Positions 20,701 to 29,474 of a DNA stretch of 32,943 nucleotides are shown one piece after another. The notes beneath the pieces were generated by a model. That model saw only the letters and a program-made list of their open reading frames with translations. It was not told the DNA's origin and made no database searches. The stretch's first letter is position 1. Each line of letters begins with the position of its first letter. The DNA lies in the NCBI GenBank assembly GCA_002685535.1, contig NYXK01000143.1, forward strand, positions 1-32,943. Reading direction: 5' to 3'. Source of the stretch: Deltaproteobacteria bacterium (GTDB taxonomy: Bacteria; SAR324; NAC60-12). A program made the position numbers and the translations under genes.

Positions 20701-21048
20701 TGCTTCCACCACGGGCTGTATGGTATCTAGGGCCGATTTTATGGAGGGTTTGATGAGTTTCGCCAGGTTTGCCGCCATGGCAGTTTGGAATGCTTCGCCA
20801 TTGATTGCTTGATCGACTGCATTTCGTATGGAATCGGGATCCTGCGTACTGAAGCCATTCGTATGTAGCGGACTATCGACTTCGGAGTCTATAGCTGTAG
20901 GACTCCTGACTTCCTGAGCACCATTGCTGTCTGCAGTCGTTCCTCGACCTGATTTGCTGAGTTTGCGGGTTCCCTCGAAAGATTTGCGTCGGCCCTCGAA
21001 GGAGGCACGAATGCGTGAGGTCAAGGGAGGGCGCGAGTTCGGCGCCAT
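11800..21048 (-). CDS. Giant repetitive coiled-coil/disordered protein, 3,082 aa, function unknown
   Basis: This is a single uninterrupted frame of 3,082 codons. The start ATG (21048) has A at -3 and G at +4. In order: a basic N-terminus (1-30, Arg/Lys/Ser-rich); a helical region (about 75-300); about 297-1480 with roughly 40 copies of a motif like H-x-x-A-L-D-E-I-K, often spaced 14 residues apart as expected of heptad pairs; a glycine/alanine-rich hydrophobic segment IGALAVGGAAGAGATALL (about 1497-1514) that could contact a membrane; more coiled-coil-like sequence to about 1665; an acidic Glu/Asp/Pro/Val-rich part (about 1700-2330); five repeats of about 60 residues (about 2437-2733); and a C-terminus alternating Gly and Lys runs from about 3047, ending GEDAE. 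No catalytic domain, signal peptide or ordinary transmembrane helix is evident. It may be a scaffold or tether. Septal-pore or Woronin-body tethers of the leashin type are similarly large and repetitive, but I cannot show homology. Keeping 9.2 kb open amid decayed genes implies selection. Confidence 0.85.
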   Translation of the reverse strand: MAPNSRPPLTSRIRASFEGRRKSFEGTRKLSKSGRGTTADSNGAQEVRSPTAIDSEVDSPLHTNGFSTQDPDSIRNAVDQAINGEAFQTAMAANLAKLIKPSIKSALDTIQPVVEAVYAHEMLLRKTNQSVEDVLSRMDTNAETAAAVRRESFIDSTYVAPGTPADGEKSADAVEGAVRPRDISGPDYDQFKQLMEEYNAKTLATISEAIEPNTTKIVELAQVVSDLNASVGPTKDSIESLKSASEQANTTSSVLQAQLDQLKLDIGQIIEAIGADLGKNIQAISEKSGAPDADLLSSHTTKLDLITTDLAALKGHADTVEKIDAISSELGALKASVDAGNTSNAEGFTNVLAAVGEHNTVLGEIKEKEPHPDILAALQKSNDSHALHSTTLSELKERSLGSAPAPVVSEGGSVDNSAALEQIRTDLTALKENIAAGLTTNNDLGAKIDTVLTTIEEHKAGDSGLEILAAVKQSNESHAAHAAALEGLNTNNTDVSPELGTQITGIVGKLDEHSAVLEEIKTFGGTHTAALEGIKSTLADPPVDAGDLTAQISAIIAKLDTHTAVLHEIKGASSTNLETTPAATGDLATQIEAIVTKLDTHAAALDDIKGLSGAHAIALESHGTALESIRSVAPEAAAADTSDLTTQISTIVAKLDSHTAALDEIKGIGGSHATALEGIKSINPENTSTPDNSELTTHITAIVSKLDEHTSALDEIKGHGASHVSALENHGTALESIKSLGVSAPAEGGNTDLDGQIAAIVATLEKHGAALDEIKNHTTTIESHGSILDEIKTSTGAHTTALEGHGVAIEGIKSLSAAAPTEGENSALEAQIAAIIATLDTHGSALDEIKTSTGTHSTALESHGSALESLKSLNAEPAPEATDASGLESQIGAIITTLKSHSAALDEIKASGGAHSSILDEIKTFGTTHATALEGHGTLLEGIKARSVEQAPVESGSAALETQIIDIAAKLESHSATLEEIKASTGSHTSVLDEIKLASTTHANVLEALKSPGIPAATTDPMNLAALEIQIGSIISTLETHSAAWNEIKARNDPASTVVVPTDTGSESGKPEGPFATIIETLMLHTNLLNEIKEDVAAEILTALHDMGQTQANQTNLLTEIREADLDDEILTLLHASSESHANHTSALDKIHSAVLVSNDSHTAHATSLDEIKSRSIEPAALAREAPELGDLKEKISSIAEKLEEYSATLSAIKDATAASNDLHAAHATSLDEIKSRSVEPAPAESSDLGALETQITGIVTKLDGHTAVLSAIKDATSVSNESHTAHTAVLAQIKEKTESSVESHTAHATLLGEIKDATLASKEFHTAHGTSLSELKETTSGFNDNHAATLSEIKEATLASKDAHASHTAAFAELKSIQPSATSAPENNDLSTLEAQITSILSSLESQTTTLSAIKEGTATANPEILAAIQQSHDLLTSHGPLLESIKEGTSHDDILANISELKSIIEDSKADVASHGALVKDLHAETKDSHSNLASAIGALAVGGAAGAGATALLSKDDEPDSAVLDEVKAVRALIETSAANAEGTKEKVTSLASQIEINHTTITTSISTLSDEVKAEIDASGTGIVESITTLDGSIKAIDISPLATSLEQQGAELKALSAQVDTLNGNVEDNNTHITTLHSGVHLNDTGIDQLREHVGSRSVPAGEVANSMPMTEGAWFGSARSGSRSPTLSRVASRNLAESVPEGQEQQAEVIDAGDGLSETDEVVEAAVVEPESVTDSADERPEGVLSPIVEEESPVEAGVSFEEDPVAKEVEDDLPQTEVVEAEPSPEEQAIIDPSAEEPQGVSEVVDDISHSPEEPTVEVEPAVEDLAEDKEVVVNDDPPKEEEFSSESQIEEPAAIGAPVVEPDSAPAVDEDVQVPIEDPVADTEPVVEELARTRKFGVDDDMSKQEEVPEEPEVAADLDAGLKAAEVAEDKDIPPLEAAVLDKESEPLPAEEAIEADPTPTADEVKAIDNLVSEAAVEKLDDTPAGAVDQELADEAHDTIVVDTKDESPLDKQAIAGNATLQTDASSLEPEQVVDTNKDDLELQPASPELIVEEGMLEKTIEEGSQPPTDDSVQTEVKPDEALGETSTDEVAEEHVTADETHPDVEVTKDIDEPSFKKPLEVEINDDTDLTESAPVGEEPPVANSASIETPVAEDLGSPELKTDESVIEQPAVVEDLPEQDSPSIEGLIDPPANVDLPEGTTVYERELQSGDNSVTGGAQSELGDDQARTVENTEDLPTPKTVEQFESTDLAPIKSEGQTSRPVSPIVDSMDNDAPGGTLSPTAPADVDSPNALKSHPAVLEHDESPPSPDAEWPLSTHETVQTSSPFIKSPAVARDLDEPHTSSPIEQAPFLPSAHQNLLGDQGLDSGHATPLDDARSNPFEDSDNLLSPSSVLAPEAEIDALTFPVRERMESIDEGGFVSPESGNFARPPTFPVFPGTTQHATQKRFEDSDDVMSPSSEYDAPVFSGTRQRAPANFAEHGYDPHTPQPTFPSFPTTGQRAEQGGFEDSDDVMSPSSEYNAPGFTDVRQRTPQQNQPLDSPEFTPAPSFPVFPGTGQRVSQQHFDDSDDAMSPGSGYDARGMTQGSSFQRQRTPVQPQALESPDFTPAPSFPVFPGTGQHMPQQQQFDDSDDAFSPRTGYDARGIAQESPFQRQRTPVHNEPFDSPELTPAPAFPVFPGTSQQHMAPQRFDESDDARSPGTGYDAHGLPHMTQESPFQTRHPDTSYDPSSPQYERGSAFQPRGLQRESSFDYPQENYEPAMLPRGIVEQPAQRYEDDDFRTPHDATFVRQGLGRRSPLQPLDDDDYRAGQYERYSPEPEFSDLRQRSPVDSAGFDDSHGTLPPHLQLGSAFPAPRQRSPIQPFEDEYSSPRQQRYSPEPESSPFIQRQYSPQTTSPRQPTLPPHLQLDTPAFRSSSPIDPYSERDAEIVSPSSEFAVPVTPGMSAKPAASPTAPADDPRSPESEWDEPSFPSQSQSQSQFQKGKAIASPGPLSPDLGSPAEFGFSREETETEADSALASPTSPVFSEGGTTVAEKSSGGGKKKKGKKEKKEKGGGGKKKKEKVPFEMEGEDAE
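12840..13740 (-). repeat. Five in-frame repeats (FPVFPGT / DDSDD..SP) in the giant gene
   Basis: Within the 3' third of the giant gene a unit of about 170-196 bases recurs five times. The FP.FPGT-type element falls at about 13711, 13541, 13361, 13176 and 12980. Each unit reads roughly T-P-A-P-x-F-P-V-F-P-G-T-x-Q, then F-D/E-D/E-S-D-D-x-x-S-P-x-x-x-Y-D/N-A, then Q-R-x-x-P. The DDSDD..SP element looks like a CK2 and proline-directed kinase target. Length variation between units suggests slippage or unequal exchange followed by divergence. Confidence 0.8.
16600..20160 (-). repeat. Long field of degenerate ALDEIK-type repeats in the giant gene
   Basis: About 3.5 kb of the giant gene is a degenerate tandem array. 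Its core is H-(T/A/S)-x-(A/V/T)-L-(D/E/S)-(E/G/A)-I-K, mostly paired at 14-residue spacing. Pairs are grouped into units of about 45-65 residues opening with a Q-I-x-x-I-(V/I)-x-x-L-(D/E)-x-H segment. At DNA level the minus strand repeatedly shows a GATGAGATCAAG-like word. Copies near the middle are most alike and those at the ends most divergent. Confidence 0.8.
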
Positions 21049-21090
21049 GGTGCAACGAAGGTATGAAATAAATACCGTAAACGGTGTTGA

Positions 21091-21141
21091 CGAAGTGAAA
21101 GAGAGAGAAAAGACGCGCTGAAGGAGAGACTGAGGAAGAGT
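21091..21141 (-). promoter_or_regulatory. Pyrimidine-rich leader/promoter tract of the giant gene
   Basis: On the coding strand the bases about 45-95 upstream of the start ATG are almost purely C/T, with CTCTCTTT-type runs. CT-rich tracts just upstream of the start are common around transcription starts of well-expressed filamentous-fungal genes. No TATA box is evident. Confidence 0.4.
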
Positions 21142-24100
21142 TTTTACTTTACCAGAAACGCAGACTGACCTACCTTGCCCACTGCGATACTCACCGTACC
21201 AATAAATGGCATCCTAAGCTGCGCTGTCCAGTGCTGTCCTATCCTATGCCGGCCCTTACCTTAATTGACCCGCACCCGCCAGCTGGGTATATGGCGGTGG
21301 TGTTATAGGAATGGATGCTTAGTTGTCGAGTGTTCATGCGTGCTTGATCGCCAGCAGCATCACGAAGTGTGTTGTCGCAAGGGCATGTCCACCTTGTCAG
21401 GGGCCGCTCGTCCAGCCCGCTTGTGAGTGGAGAGACGTGTTTCCTATGGCGCCTGGTTGGGTGAAGGGAACCCCTGAAATTTAGGGTTGGGTGCCGGATT
21501 ATCTAATGTTCCGGGGTGTTGGGCAGCCTTCGAGATGGAGATTTGAAGGTTGTGCGCTGGACGGCCAGTGGGGCAATGATCTCATTTGTTACCATGCCCG
21601 AAATGATGCCATATTTGCTTTTGATCTGTTGTCACTTTTTTGGAAAAGTGTCAAGGGTCACTGTGGTACTTAGTCATGTTTAGGTGGGATGACAGCGGGA
21701 TAGAGAGCAGCAGAAGGACAGATGGAAGGGGGGACTCTGGCACGGTCAGGAGGAAATTCGAGCTCAAAGGGAGACGCGAAGACCAAAACAGGAGTATGTG
21801 TGAGCTCAAAAAAGGAATGCTACATGCATAGAGAGGGAATGGATTGAGTCATGCAAAAGCAGTGGTGACGTGACGAGTCAGGCACGAGTAGAATTTCAAG
21901 GGCACAATCCATATGTTTTCTATTATCAAATGCGGAACTGTTTAGGTCTTGTTTGGCATATCCAGTATCAATTCTAAAAGCATAGCATCTCACAGCAGAG
22001 TGGAGTAAGTACTGGAAAGCATACGGGGGTAGTGAGTTGCTCTCTCATGCATTGCCCGATTTCCAAACTTGACGTTAAGATAGAAACGGGAAGTCGCCAT
22101 AACAGCTTGTTTATAAGGTTCCTTCCATCCATCTGCAGTACAGCTCATGATGCATAGAAACGACGCGGGATGAAATGCTGGAGTGCATTGCGGGGCAGTG
22201 GAAGGCTTGATCATGCAGAAGAACTAGTGGGTGGAAGGGGAATAACTAGGACACGATCTGGCTACCATAAACAGTACCAAAAATCATCGAATGCATTTCT
22301 GGTATCAATTGTAGAATTATAGCATTCAAAAAAGATGCAAAAGAGATGCAAGCGAAGGAAGGACAGCTTCCTCGAATATTCCCCTATTTTAGGCGAGGCC
22401 GTCTGCATCAGCTCTGTCTACCAAGTCCATCTCCAAGCAAGCGCGAAAACAAAAAAAGCAAAAGCAAAACAATGACTTGCTCACAACTGCCTAACCAGTG
22501 CAAACACGAATCAAACTTTCCTTCCCATCAGTCACGCGTTTATAAGACCCAGGTCCCATATAATTACGCGTTTCAAAACAGTCTCACTGCACCCTCACCC
22601 GCGCTATAATTCTCAATGGTATGGTTCGCGCCGTGCCTCACCAGTCAGCACAACCTCATTATAATCACGAACATATATGTCGCATTCCCACCTTTCCATG
22701 TGTGAAAATAGATTACGGAGCGGCCAAAGCTCAAACATATTCTCCGAAGGCGCATTTCCATCAGCAAAACCAAACCAAACTATCGTTCGTTAAATCAGGA
22801 CGAGGATTGGATCGGATTGGGTGTGAATGGGTGGAATGGGTCGACGCGATTGGTTGATCAGAATGCGTGCATGAAAAGCTAATCGAACGAATCGTTCATG
22901 CGTTCCATGATTTGATGGTTGGTTTTTTGGAGGGGAGGACCACGAGGCTGAGGCTGAGCGGTGGTGCAGAGGAGAGGCCAGTGGTTTGTACCGCGATCGG
23001 GAAGAATTTGGATCTGGTAAATTGCGCGTTTCAAAAGGTGAATGGCTTCAAGCCTCATTCTTGAACATCGACAGGGGTTATTTGGAGTAGGTTGGGAAGA
23101 AAGTTTGGTCCTTTCCCTATTAGGACCATGAGCTTGATACCCAGACTATCATTTCTGAATTATACTCCTAGCGATGTTTGCCTTTTTGTACAAAATTCTT
23201 TCTACTTAACTACGTTGTGTTTGGGTTTGGTCTTGGCTTGCTGTCGCGGGTGGAGGGGTCATGATCAGAATTCTCAATGCGGACCAGCTGTCCCGCCAAC
23301 CGTAACCGAGGATCTTGACCGCAAGTAAACACGATTGTTTCAGAGAAACAGTCTCCATTATGGAAAGAGACACATTTTTGAGCAGCTTGATCTCGAAAGT
23401 TTTAAGGTTCGATCTGGTATCGTGGTGAGCATGCAAAAAAATGCAGCCTTTACGATCTTTGTACACTGACTAGATGTCAGCTTATCTGGTTTACTAAAGC
23501 AAACAACCAAACACATCAATCGGACTACCACCAAAACTAAGTCTGGGGCGTTGAGGAATTTATCTCTTGAGGCTGCTCTTCTTGTCAGCTATCAGTGTAA
23601 TTTTAAGTTTTGTGGCGACAATCAAGCTCAAGAGAATTGGGACGTATTTTAGCCAGGGCTCGCGGCGACAAGTCTTGGTCGCTCTCTGTCAGAGTCTTTC
23701 CTAGTCAGAATCTTGATCAGGCTTTTAAGTCTATATTTCATAAATACCTGATCAGAGTAAACATGACCTGAAGCGATTGTCGCGTGTGATCCTGCCAAAA
23801 CGATTCCTCGGTCGCATCACGTGAGTTCCTTGTTTAGGTTAGTTCAATCTGCCATTTTGACCCGCCTTCTCGAAGGACAAGAAGAGAGCGCGGTCCTTCT
23901 TCGAAACGCTACGACTACAAATCCTCGAGGCGACTATCAACAACCTGCAAGTACACGACGATCCAGAGGTTCAATCTCTCTGAACGTACCTGCAGGGTCT
24001 ATTCCAACCATCCAATCGACCTTCTCGTTGCTCCCAACGCTCCTACCCAGCGCAAACTGGGCTCAGAGCAAAGCCAGCCAGCTCCTAGAGCTTTTGCACC

Positions 24101-24190
24101 CACCAGACCGACTTAAAACCAGAAATAAGGTCAGAACACGGAAGCCCTATTGGTAGAAGTATGAGGGCATTAGTTAATGAATAGAGGTTC
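21142..24190. other. Three kb without a supported gene
   Basis: Short open frames exist on both strands, but they lack ATG starts, splice-connected partners or recognisable motifs. The proximal part probably holds the giant gene's regulatory region. A frame at about 23821-24156 has no ATG at all and ends before the 2EXR copy at 24191; it may be part of that gene's old leader. I see no tRNA, rRNA or clear transposon end. Confidence 0.45.
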
Positions 24191-25411
24191 ATGAACCGCA
24201 ACAAGATCATGCTTCCAAGCTCCACGACTGGCTGCTCACGGCCGAACACAAATTTCGATGCGAGTCTACAAGCAACCCAAGAGAATGCCGGAGATGGACT
24301 CCACTCTCGCACGACGAGCCTACACTCTTCCATGGATCAAGAGACCAATATCAATGAGATGGGTGCTCAGACTCCACTCATGAATTTCCCTCATCCTCGA
24401 CTATTCCTGCCTAAGCAAAAGTAATTAGGGTCGTCTTTCGATCACAACCCAATATCAAGCTCTTCAACATTCAACTTCCGGTCTGCCGCCGCCGCTGTCG
24501 CAGATCCTCACAAAGTCTTCACTCTTTTGCCCAAGCTTTCACTTGAGCTACGCCGAATGATCTGGCACCAAGCATTGACTAATACACAAGTCATATCTGT
24601 CGACTGCGGTGACTTCATGGAACTAATATGGCTCGATACTACACCCACAGATCTCGAGGATCCTTCCGGCGACCAGTGTGCTTTGACTGCAGTATCCAAA
24701 GAGGCTCGAGCAGAGGCATAGAGAGTGCAGAAACCATTCGAATGCCTGTAGAGAATCATAGCTAGTCTGAATAGGAGTCACGAAGTGAGAAGAACGATCT
24801 ACTGGAAATTCTGAATCCAGATCTTGATATCGTTTGGCTTGCAGACAATTGGTGGGAGTCTTTTCCAAGAGGCAATATGCAAAGTATTACAATTTTCGAG
24901 CCACAATTTCCCAGAACGGCCTTTAGCATAAGTTTGTGGTACTATGCCACGAGAAATGCGAACTCCATCCGCGATATTGCCTGGCGTCTCTTCAAATATA
25001 GTCGAGAGGTTTTACTTGTGGTTGGAGAATACGCAGCTTTTGGCTCAAGACAGATTGTGTTCATTGAGCCTCGCGCAGATCCCACTGAGCTGGTAGAAGA
25101 TCATGTGCCTCCCTTCTGGGTACCAGAATCTACTATTCGTTGTACATGGGACTTCCTGAGAGAACGCATTGCGGAGAGCTTTCGGTTCTACAAGACGGAA
25201 TTAGGAGATCGGAAAAAGGCAGCTATTGCAGGTACGCCCAGATCGTCTCCTTCCCGTGAATACCAACCGTAGACTAAGTAGCGACAGCACAGCCGGCTAC
25301 CAAACGGACCCTTCGTCAGAGGATGTCCAATTCCTAAGTGAAGAGGCCGCAGACTGGACCTTCAAAATTCGGCTGGTTAAAGCAACTTACTTCGATGTGG
25401 GCTCTGTATAA
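24191..25411 (+). pseudogene. 2EXR-domain protein with three stops and a frameshift (copy C)
   Basis: ATG 24191 opens a Ser/Thr/Asn-rich leader. An in-frame TAA (24422-24424) follows, and the same frame continues into the 2EXR signature VFTLLPKLSLELRRMIW (about 24515-24565) and VSKEARAEA. TAG stands at 24719-24721. The frame then shifts, with another TAG at 24772-24774 in the new frame, and resumes as LNPDLDIVWLADNWW, EVLLVVGEYAAFG and IVFIEPRADP. The family intron is intact (25232-25292; donor GTACGC, branch CTAAG, acceptor CACAG; phase 1). It joins a last exon ending TFKIRLVKATYFDVGSV at TAA 25409-25411. Nearly the full protein length is recognisable, so loss is probably recent. In the tandem plus-strand group this copy is the most damaged. 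Confidence 0.75.
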
Positions 25412-26383
25412 TTGGCTGACTCTTGAATGGAATGGAGGGATTAACCCGTCAAGCTCACGATATCAGCAATGAAGTGTCGCAACAGATGTACATATTCCGC
25501 ATTCTCGCCCCGGACTGTCATTTATCACATTGGAATGGAATCAAGGGATTGGGCTCCTGTCACTTTGGTCGGTCAGCATGGTCGCGACATACTCGAGGGC
25601 TTTCTACCAGATACTCGGCATGCCCGTGGTGAACATAAATCACACAACATGAAGACTCTCTTTCTCTGCGTTCTTTATTCAGCGTACGTATGAAAGCAAA
25701 TACAGGATACATACTTGGTACTTTGTTCAACAAACAGGGTGACCGGCTCTAAATAGTTCTTTATTGGATGTTTAACTACCTTTCATTGCGCATATATTGC
25801 CTAACCTTACTTCATTTTTATCACTGGCAAGGGTACGTGGCTACAGTAAAACCTACCGACTAGTCGGACCAATTTGCAAGAGACTGAGTTTTAAGCCTTT
25901 TTGGAATCCAGAAATTATCCCTGCCTCTAGTTTTGTGGGTTCTCACAATAATTTCGCTTCGTTTTTCGCCGACCAAGCGATGTTTTTATTGATCCCTGCC
26001 GAAGGCTCATTTCATTGGTCAACCTGACTAGCAGACTGAGCTCAAAGCTCTAAGGTCCCTTTGAACTACTAATCTTCTGTGAAGATATACTATTTCAGGC
26101 TGAAATGGTGTCGATCATCATCTCATTTCCTCGCCTGGCCGGTGAATGGATCTTTCGGCTTTTCAGGCATCAAAGTAAACAACAATAGCTAAACACTGAA
26201 CATTCCTAGACCTAGAGTTGTCATATACTGCACATGTCTGTCAGAGGTCGACATCTTGACTATTTCTCCATCGATCAAGCTCTAGATCGTACTCTGCTAA
26301 AACCCCAAACCTCTGGCAAACTTTGCAGATCTGGCACAGCGCTCCTCACCACCACTCTCCACGATCCTCCTTGAGCCTTCACC
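25412..26383 (+). other. Intergenic between 2EXR copies C and D
   Basis: No gene is supported. Short frames at about 25423-25693 have ATG starts but no recognisable motif and no splice partner. The last 100 bases or so before 26384 are C/T-rich, as expected for a promoter/leader of the intact copy D. Confidence 0.4.
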
Positions 26384-27734
26384 ATGAGCTCCAATCATCA
26401 CTCGGAGGGAAATTATTCCTTCTCGACACTTCCATATAGATCTACCTCAACTGGCCAATCTTTTCGTGCTCGTCCATCCCCGCTCGCCCTTAACAACGCT
26501 GGCGATCCGCCTTTCAGGTCAAACAATGAATCTACCAACTCGGAGTCAATGGAAAGAGCAGTCAACAACACGGCTGAAGTCGAACAGCAACAGCAACATG
26601 CCAGAATATTACATCCCCGGCCTCAAAGACCCTACAACATAGGTTGCCAGACAGTTGTTGTGCCGGGCCGAGAGATGTTCATGTATGCTCAATCTATGCA
26701 GCTCATCAGGAACATCCAAGCTCGTGGATACAGTACTGTCACAATGACCTGCCACACACTCGAAAGAGTTTTCGGTTACATTGGCAATCTCCAGAGACAA
26801 AATGATCAATTCATAGCCAGGTCAACCAAGACTCCAAGCAATCGCCAATCGAATCTTGTCCCTCGGCCAACACCTCCAACAGTTCCAGCCAAGACCTTCA
26901 CACTGTTCCCCAAGCTTCCACTGGAAGTTCGCCGCATCATCTGGAACCTTGTACTCTACACTCCAACAACAATCAGCGCCGATATCATGATCCCTCGCCC
27001 CTTCCTCAATCCGATCTACAACCAACCAATCAACAACCTTCGCACTATCTGTCGAGAATCTAGGACCGAAGCAATCAAAGCCCAAGTCACGCTCAACAAG
27101 GCCACAGTCGGTCAAAAAACTTTCTTCATCAACCCCACCGTCGACATCCTCTGGCTCTCGGCCTGGGGAATTAGCGACGACGAATGGATCCTCGTCTTCA
27201 CAATCCTGCACGGCCTCCTGGCACACAACCATCTCCCCAAGATCGCTGTCAGTCTCGAGCTCTGGGATCGTCTCATGTCTGGCAACGATACGAGATCACG
27301 GTTCTTGAATGCTGTCTCTGCTTACAAAACAGAAGAGGTCATCATTCTGGTGGGCAATACTGCGGTTTTCAGATCTCCAAGTTTGGTTTTGAGGGAGCCT
27401 CGTGGAAAGCCAAGAGTCGTTCTGCATACCAATTTCATCAGTCGATTTCGTGAACTTCCGGCGAATGTCACATGGGAGGAGTTGGACCGGACGCTGCTGT
27501 CGGAGATTGAGAGAACAAAGAGTGCGAGAAATGAGGTCCGACAGAGGATGAGAGATGGTGAGTTCTTTTTTCACATGTCTGGTTTGGATGCTTGTGGCTA
27601 ACTTTCCACTTCTAGCTGGCCTTAATCCGGATCACGCCCACTACAGAGGGAAATTCGTCGATATTTCACACTGGGGTTTCAAGAAGGTGCACTTCATGGA
27701 GGCGGCTACATACACTTCAATGAAGAGAGAGTAA
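26384..27734 (+). CDS. 2EXR-domain protein, intact, two exons (copy D)
   Basis: Exon 1 is 26384-27557, the intron is 27558-27615 (58 nt; GTGAGT donor, GGCTAAC branch, TCTAG acceptor, phase 1), and exon 2 is 27616-27734. The product is 430 residues. Residues 1-168 are a polar Ser/Asn/Gln/Pro-rich leader. The 2EXR signature starts at about 172 (FTLFPKLPLEVRRIIW), followed by TPTTISADIM, CRESRTEA and NPTVDILWLSAWG. Then come the shared C-terminal blocks KIAVSLELWDRL, EEVIILVGNTAVF and LVLREPRGKP. Exon 2 ends HWGFKKVHFMEA...YTSMKRE. Without splicing the frame would stop at 27601. The match of this intron to copies B, C and E supports the model. It is the only undamaged family member here, and its biochemical role is unknown. 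Confidence 0.8.
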
Positions 27735-28460
27735 GTTTACACTGTGCTATGGGGTTTGACAGTGAGCTTGGAAGCTGGGGCGTTTGTTACTGGTTTCTTC
27801 ATGACGTGGATTTGAGGCGCTTTCGCACGCGGGGCTGTTTTCATTCCCAGCGGTACAGACAAGCTGGCCAGGTCTCTCGCAATTGTTAATGAAGCGTGTA
27901 TAGCATCAACCCTCTTGCTCTTCCCTTGTGTTATGTGTAAGTCTTCGTGTCCATCTCCCATTCGCATGCTACTTCAGAGTCTTCCTGAATTGGGACTTCT
28001 AAGCTATAAATGCTCTCTCTCCCTGCGAGCTTGGGATCCCATTGAAATGTTACTTGATATATGCCCTTGCTTTCAAGATTTGCATCACATTGTGACCAAT
28101 TTCCCTAATGTACGTGAACTTCGTATTGTGTTGTGTTGATGCAAGGCCTCAGGCTAGGCGCTCGCTTAGACCCCTGTCATGTTTGTTGTGGCTAGCTCGA
28201 GACACCCATGTTTATTTTTAATAGCCTCGCCCACAATCTCCTCGAACGACATCTCCAAAGACGCTTCTAATTCTTGACATCTCCAAAATTGACAGATGGC
28301 AACTTGAAGCAGCTTTCCGCGTACGTCTGCGCCTCTCTCTCCCTTGCAACAGACCGTTTGAAGTATCACGGCTAACTTTGTTCAACGATCGTCAGCATCA
28401 TCTCCTCACCTCGAGCGAATCTCTGCACACCGATCCGAAGTCTCTGAAGACTTTCACAAC
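27735..28460 (+). other. Intergenic, possible gene relic
   Basis: An open frame from ATG 27933 to 28139 reads in part SLPELGLLSYKCSLSLRAWD and HHIVTNFPNVRELRIVL. This has the leucine spacing of F-box/LRR-type fungal proteins, but it has no partner exons and is too short to assign. The remainder shows nothing. Confidence 0.25.
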
Positions 28461-29474
28461 ATGGGACGCCCTGTCGATAGGTCCAAAGCTGTCGGCTTGT
28501 CGTCTGGGTCTGGTCGGACAGGAAAGCCTCATGGAAATTATCGGGTCTTGGTTCCAATCACAAAGTTTGCTCTGTTCCTAAAGCTGCCTCTCGAACTACA
28601 TCGACCGATCTGTAAGTTACTCACTACCGTGTTGGAAATTTTATCCTATAGCAGAGCGCTCGAGACTTGCTTGTCGATAAGAAACATTTTATTCAAAGCT
28701 GACTCATTGTTATCTGCAGGAAATTTTGCTTTGTTTACTCCAAAAGTCTTCATCATCGACTTTGTCAAAGTTGGCCCTTGTCACAAACTTACAACTTTGG
28801 ACCGGTAAAGTTCAATCATGCAAGTTAATAAAGAAGCTCGAGCGGAGGCATTGCGAATCGAATCCTTACATACGACCAAGACATCAATAGCGGAGTCAGT
28901 GGCACTTAACGCCAATGTCGATATTTTCTGGGTGCTCCCTGGAGGCGAGAATTACGAATGCCACTACGGCATGAGCGACCTCAGAAGCATCAAAAACTGC
29001 CTTCATAGAATTGCTCTCCCGGCGCATGAATGGTTCTTGCATCAATTATGGGACGACCTGTACAAGACCCTTTTTTCGTTCCTTACAGATAAAGGCGTAG
29101 AGGGATTCTTCATCATCGTCAGCTCGGTTAAGAGAAGAGAGGCTGCGATGTCATTTGCCAACAAAGCCTTCACCGAGCCACACAGGCCACCTCATATGGC
29201 TCTCCATGTCGATGACCTTCGCTGCTGGGCCGAAGTCCCTGGTCTAGAAGCTATCTGTGACGGGAAGCTTTCCTGGGCTACAGTTGAAGAAAGTGCGACA
29301 AAAGCATGTCGGGAGTTCCAAGAGGATTTTCATGAAGCGGGAATGAATGGCGAAGTTAGTATGTACATCTGTCTTGAGTCTGTCAAGCTCTGTTAATCAT
29401 GATTATGCGCAGGTAACTCAGACGACGATCAGGGCGATGCAGAATCCAATTTAGAATATCATAGTGGAATGTGA
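28461..29474 (+). pseudogene. 2EXR-domain protein with premature stop (copy E)
   Basis: ATG 28461 leads to FALFLKLPLELHRPIC, a degraded 2EXR signature (the usual R-M-I-W is lost). A 108-nt interval at 28612-28719 has GTAAGT, a CTGAC branch and a TGCAG end but is also open and divisible by three. Splicing it would create TGA at the junction, where the family has TGG. NFALFTPKVFIIDFV follows, then in-frame TAA (28806-28808). Nine bases later the same frame resumes with MQVNKEARAEALRIES, NANVDIFWVLPG and FFIIVSSVKRREA. The family's 3' intron is intact (29359-29412; GTATGT, TTAAT, GCGCAG; phase 1) and gives a last exon NSDDDQGDAESNLEYHSGM to TGA 29472-29474. An annotator might call a shorter gene from ATG 28818. 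Confidence 0.65.

Noticed and set aside
22346..22857. Short plus-strand frames in the 3-kb gap
   Set aside because: No splice partners, no motifs and low-complexity composition.
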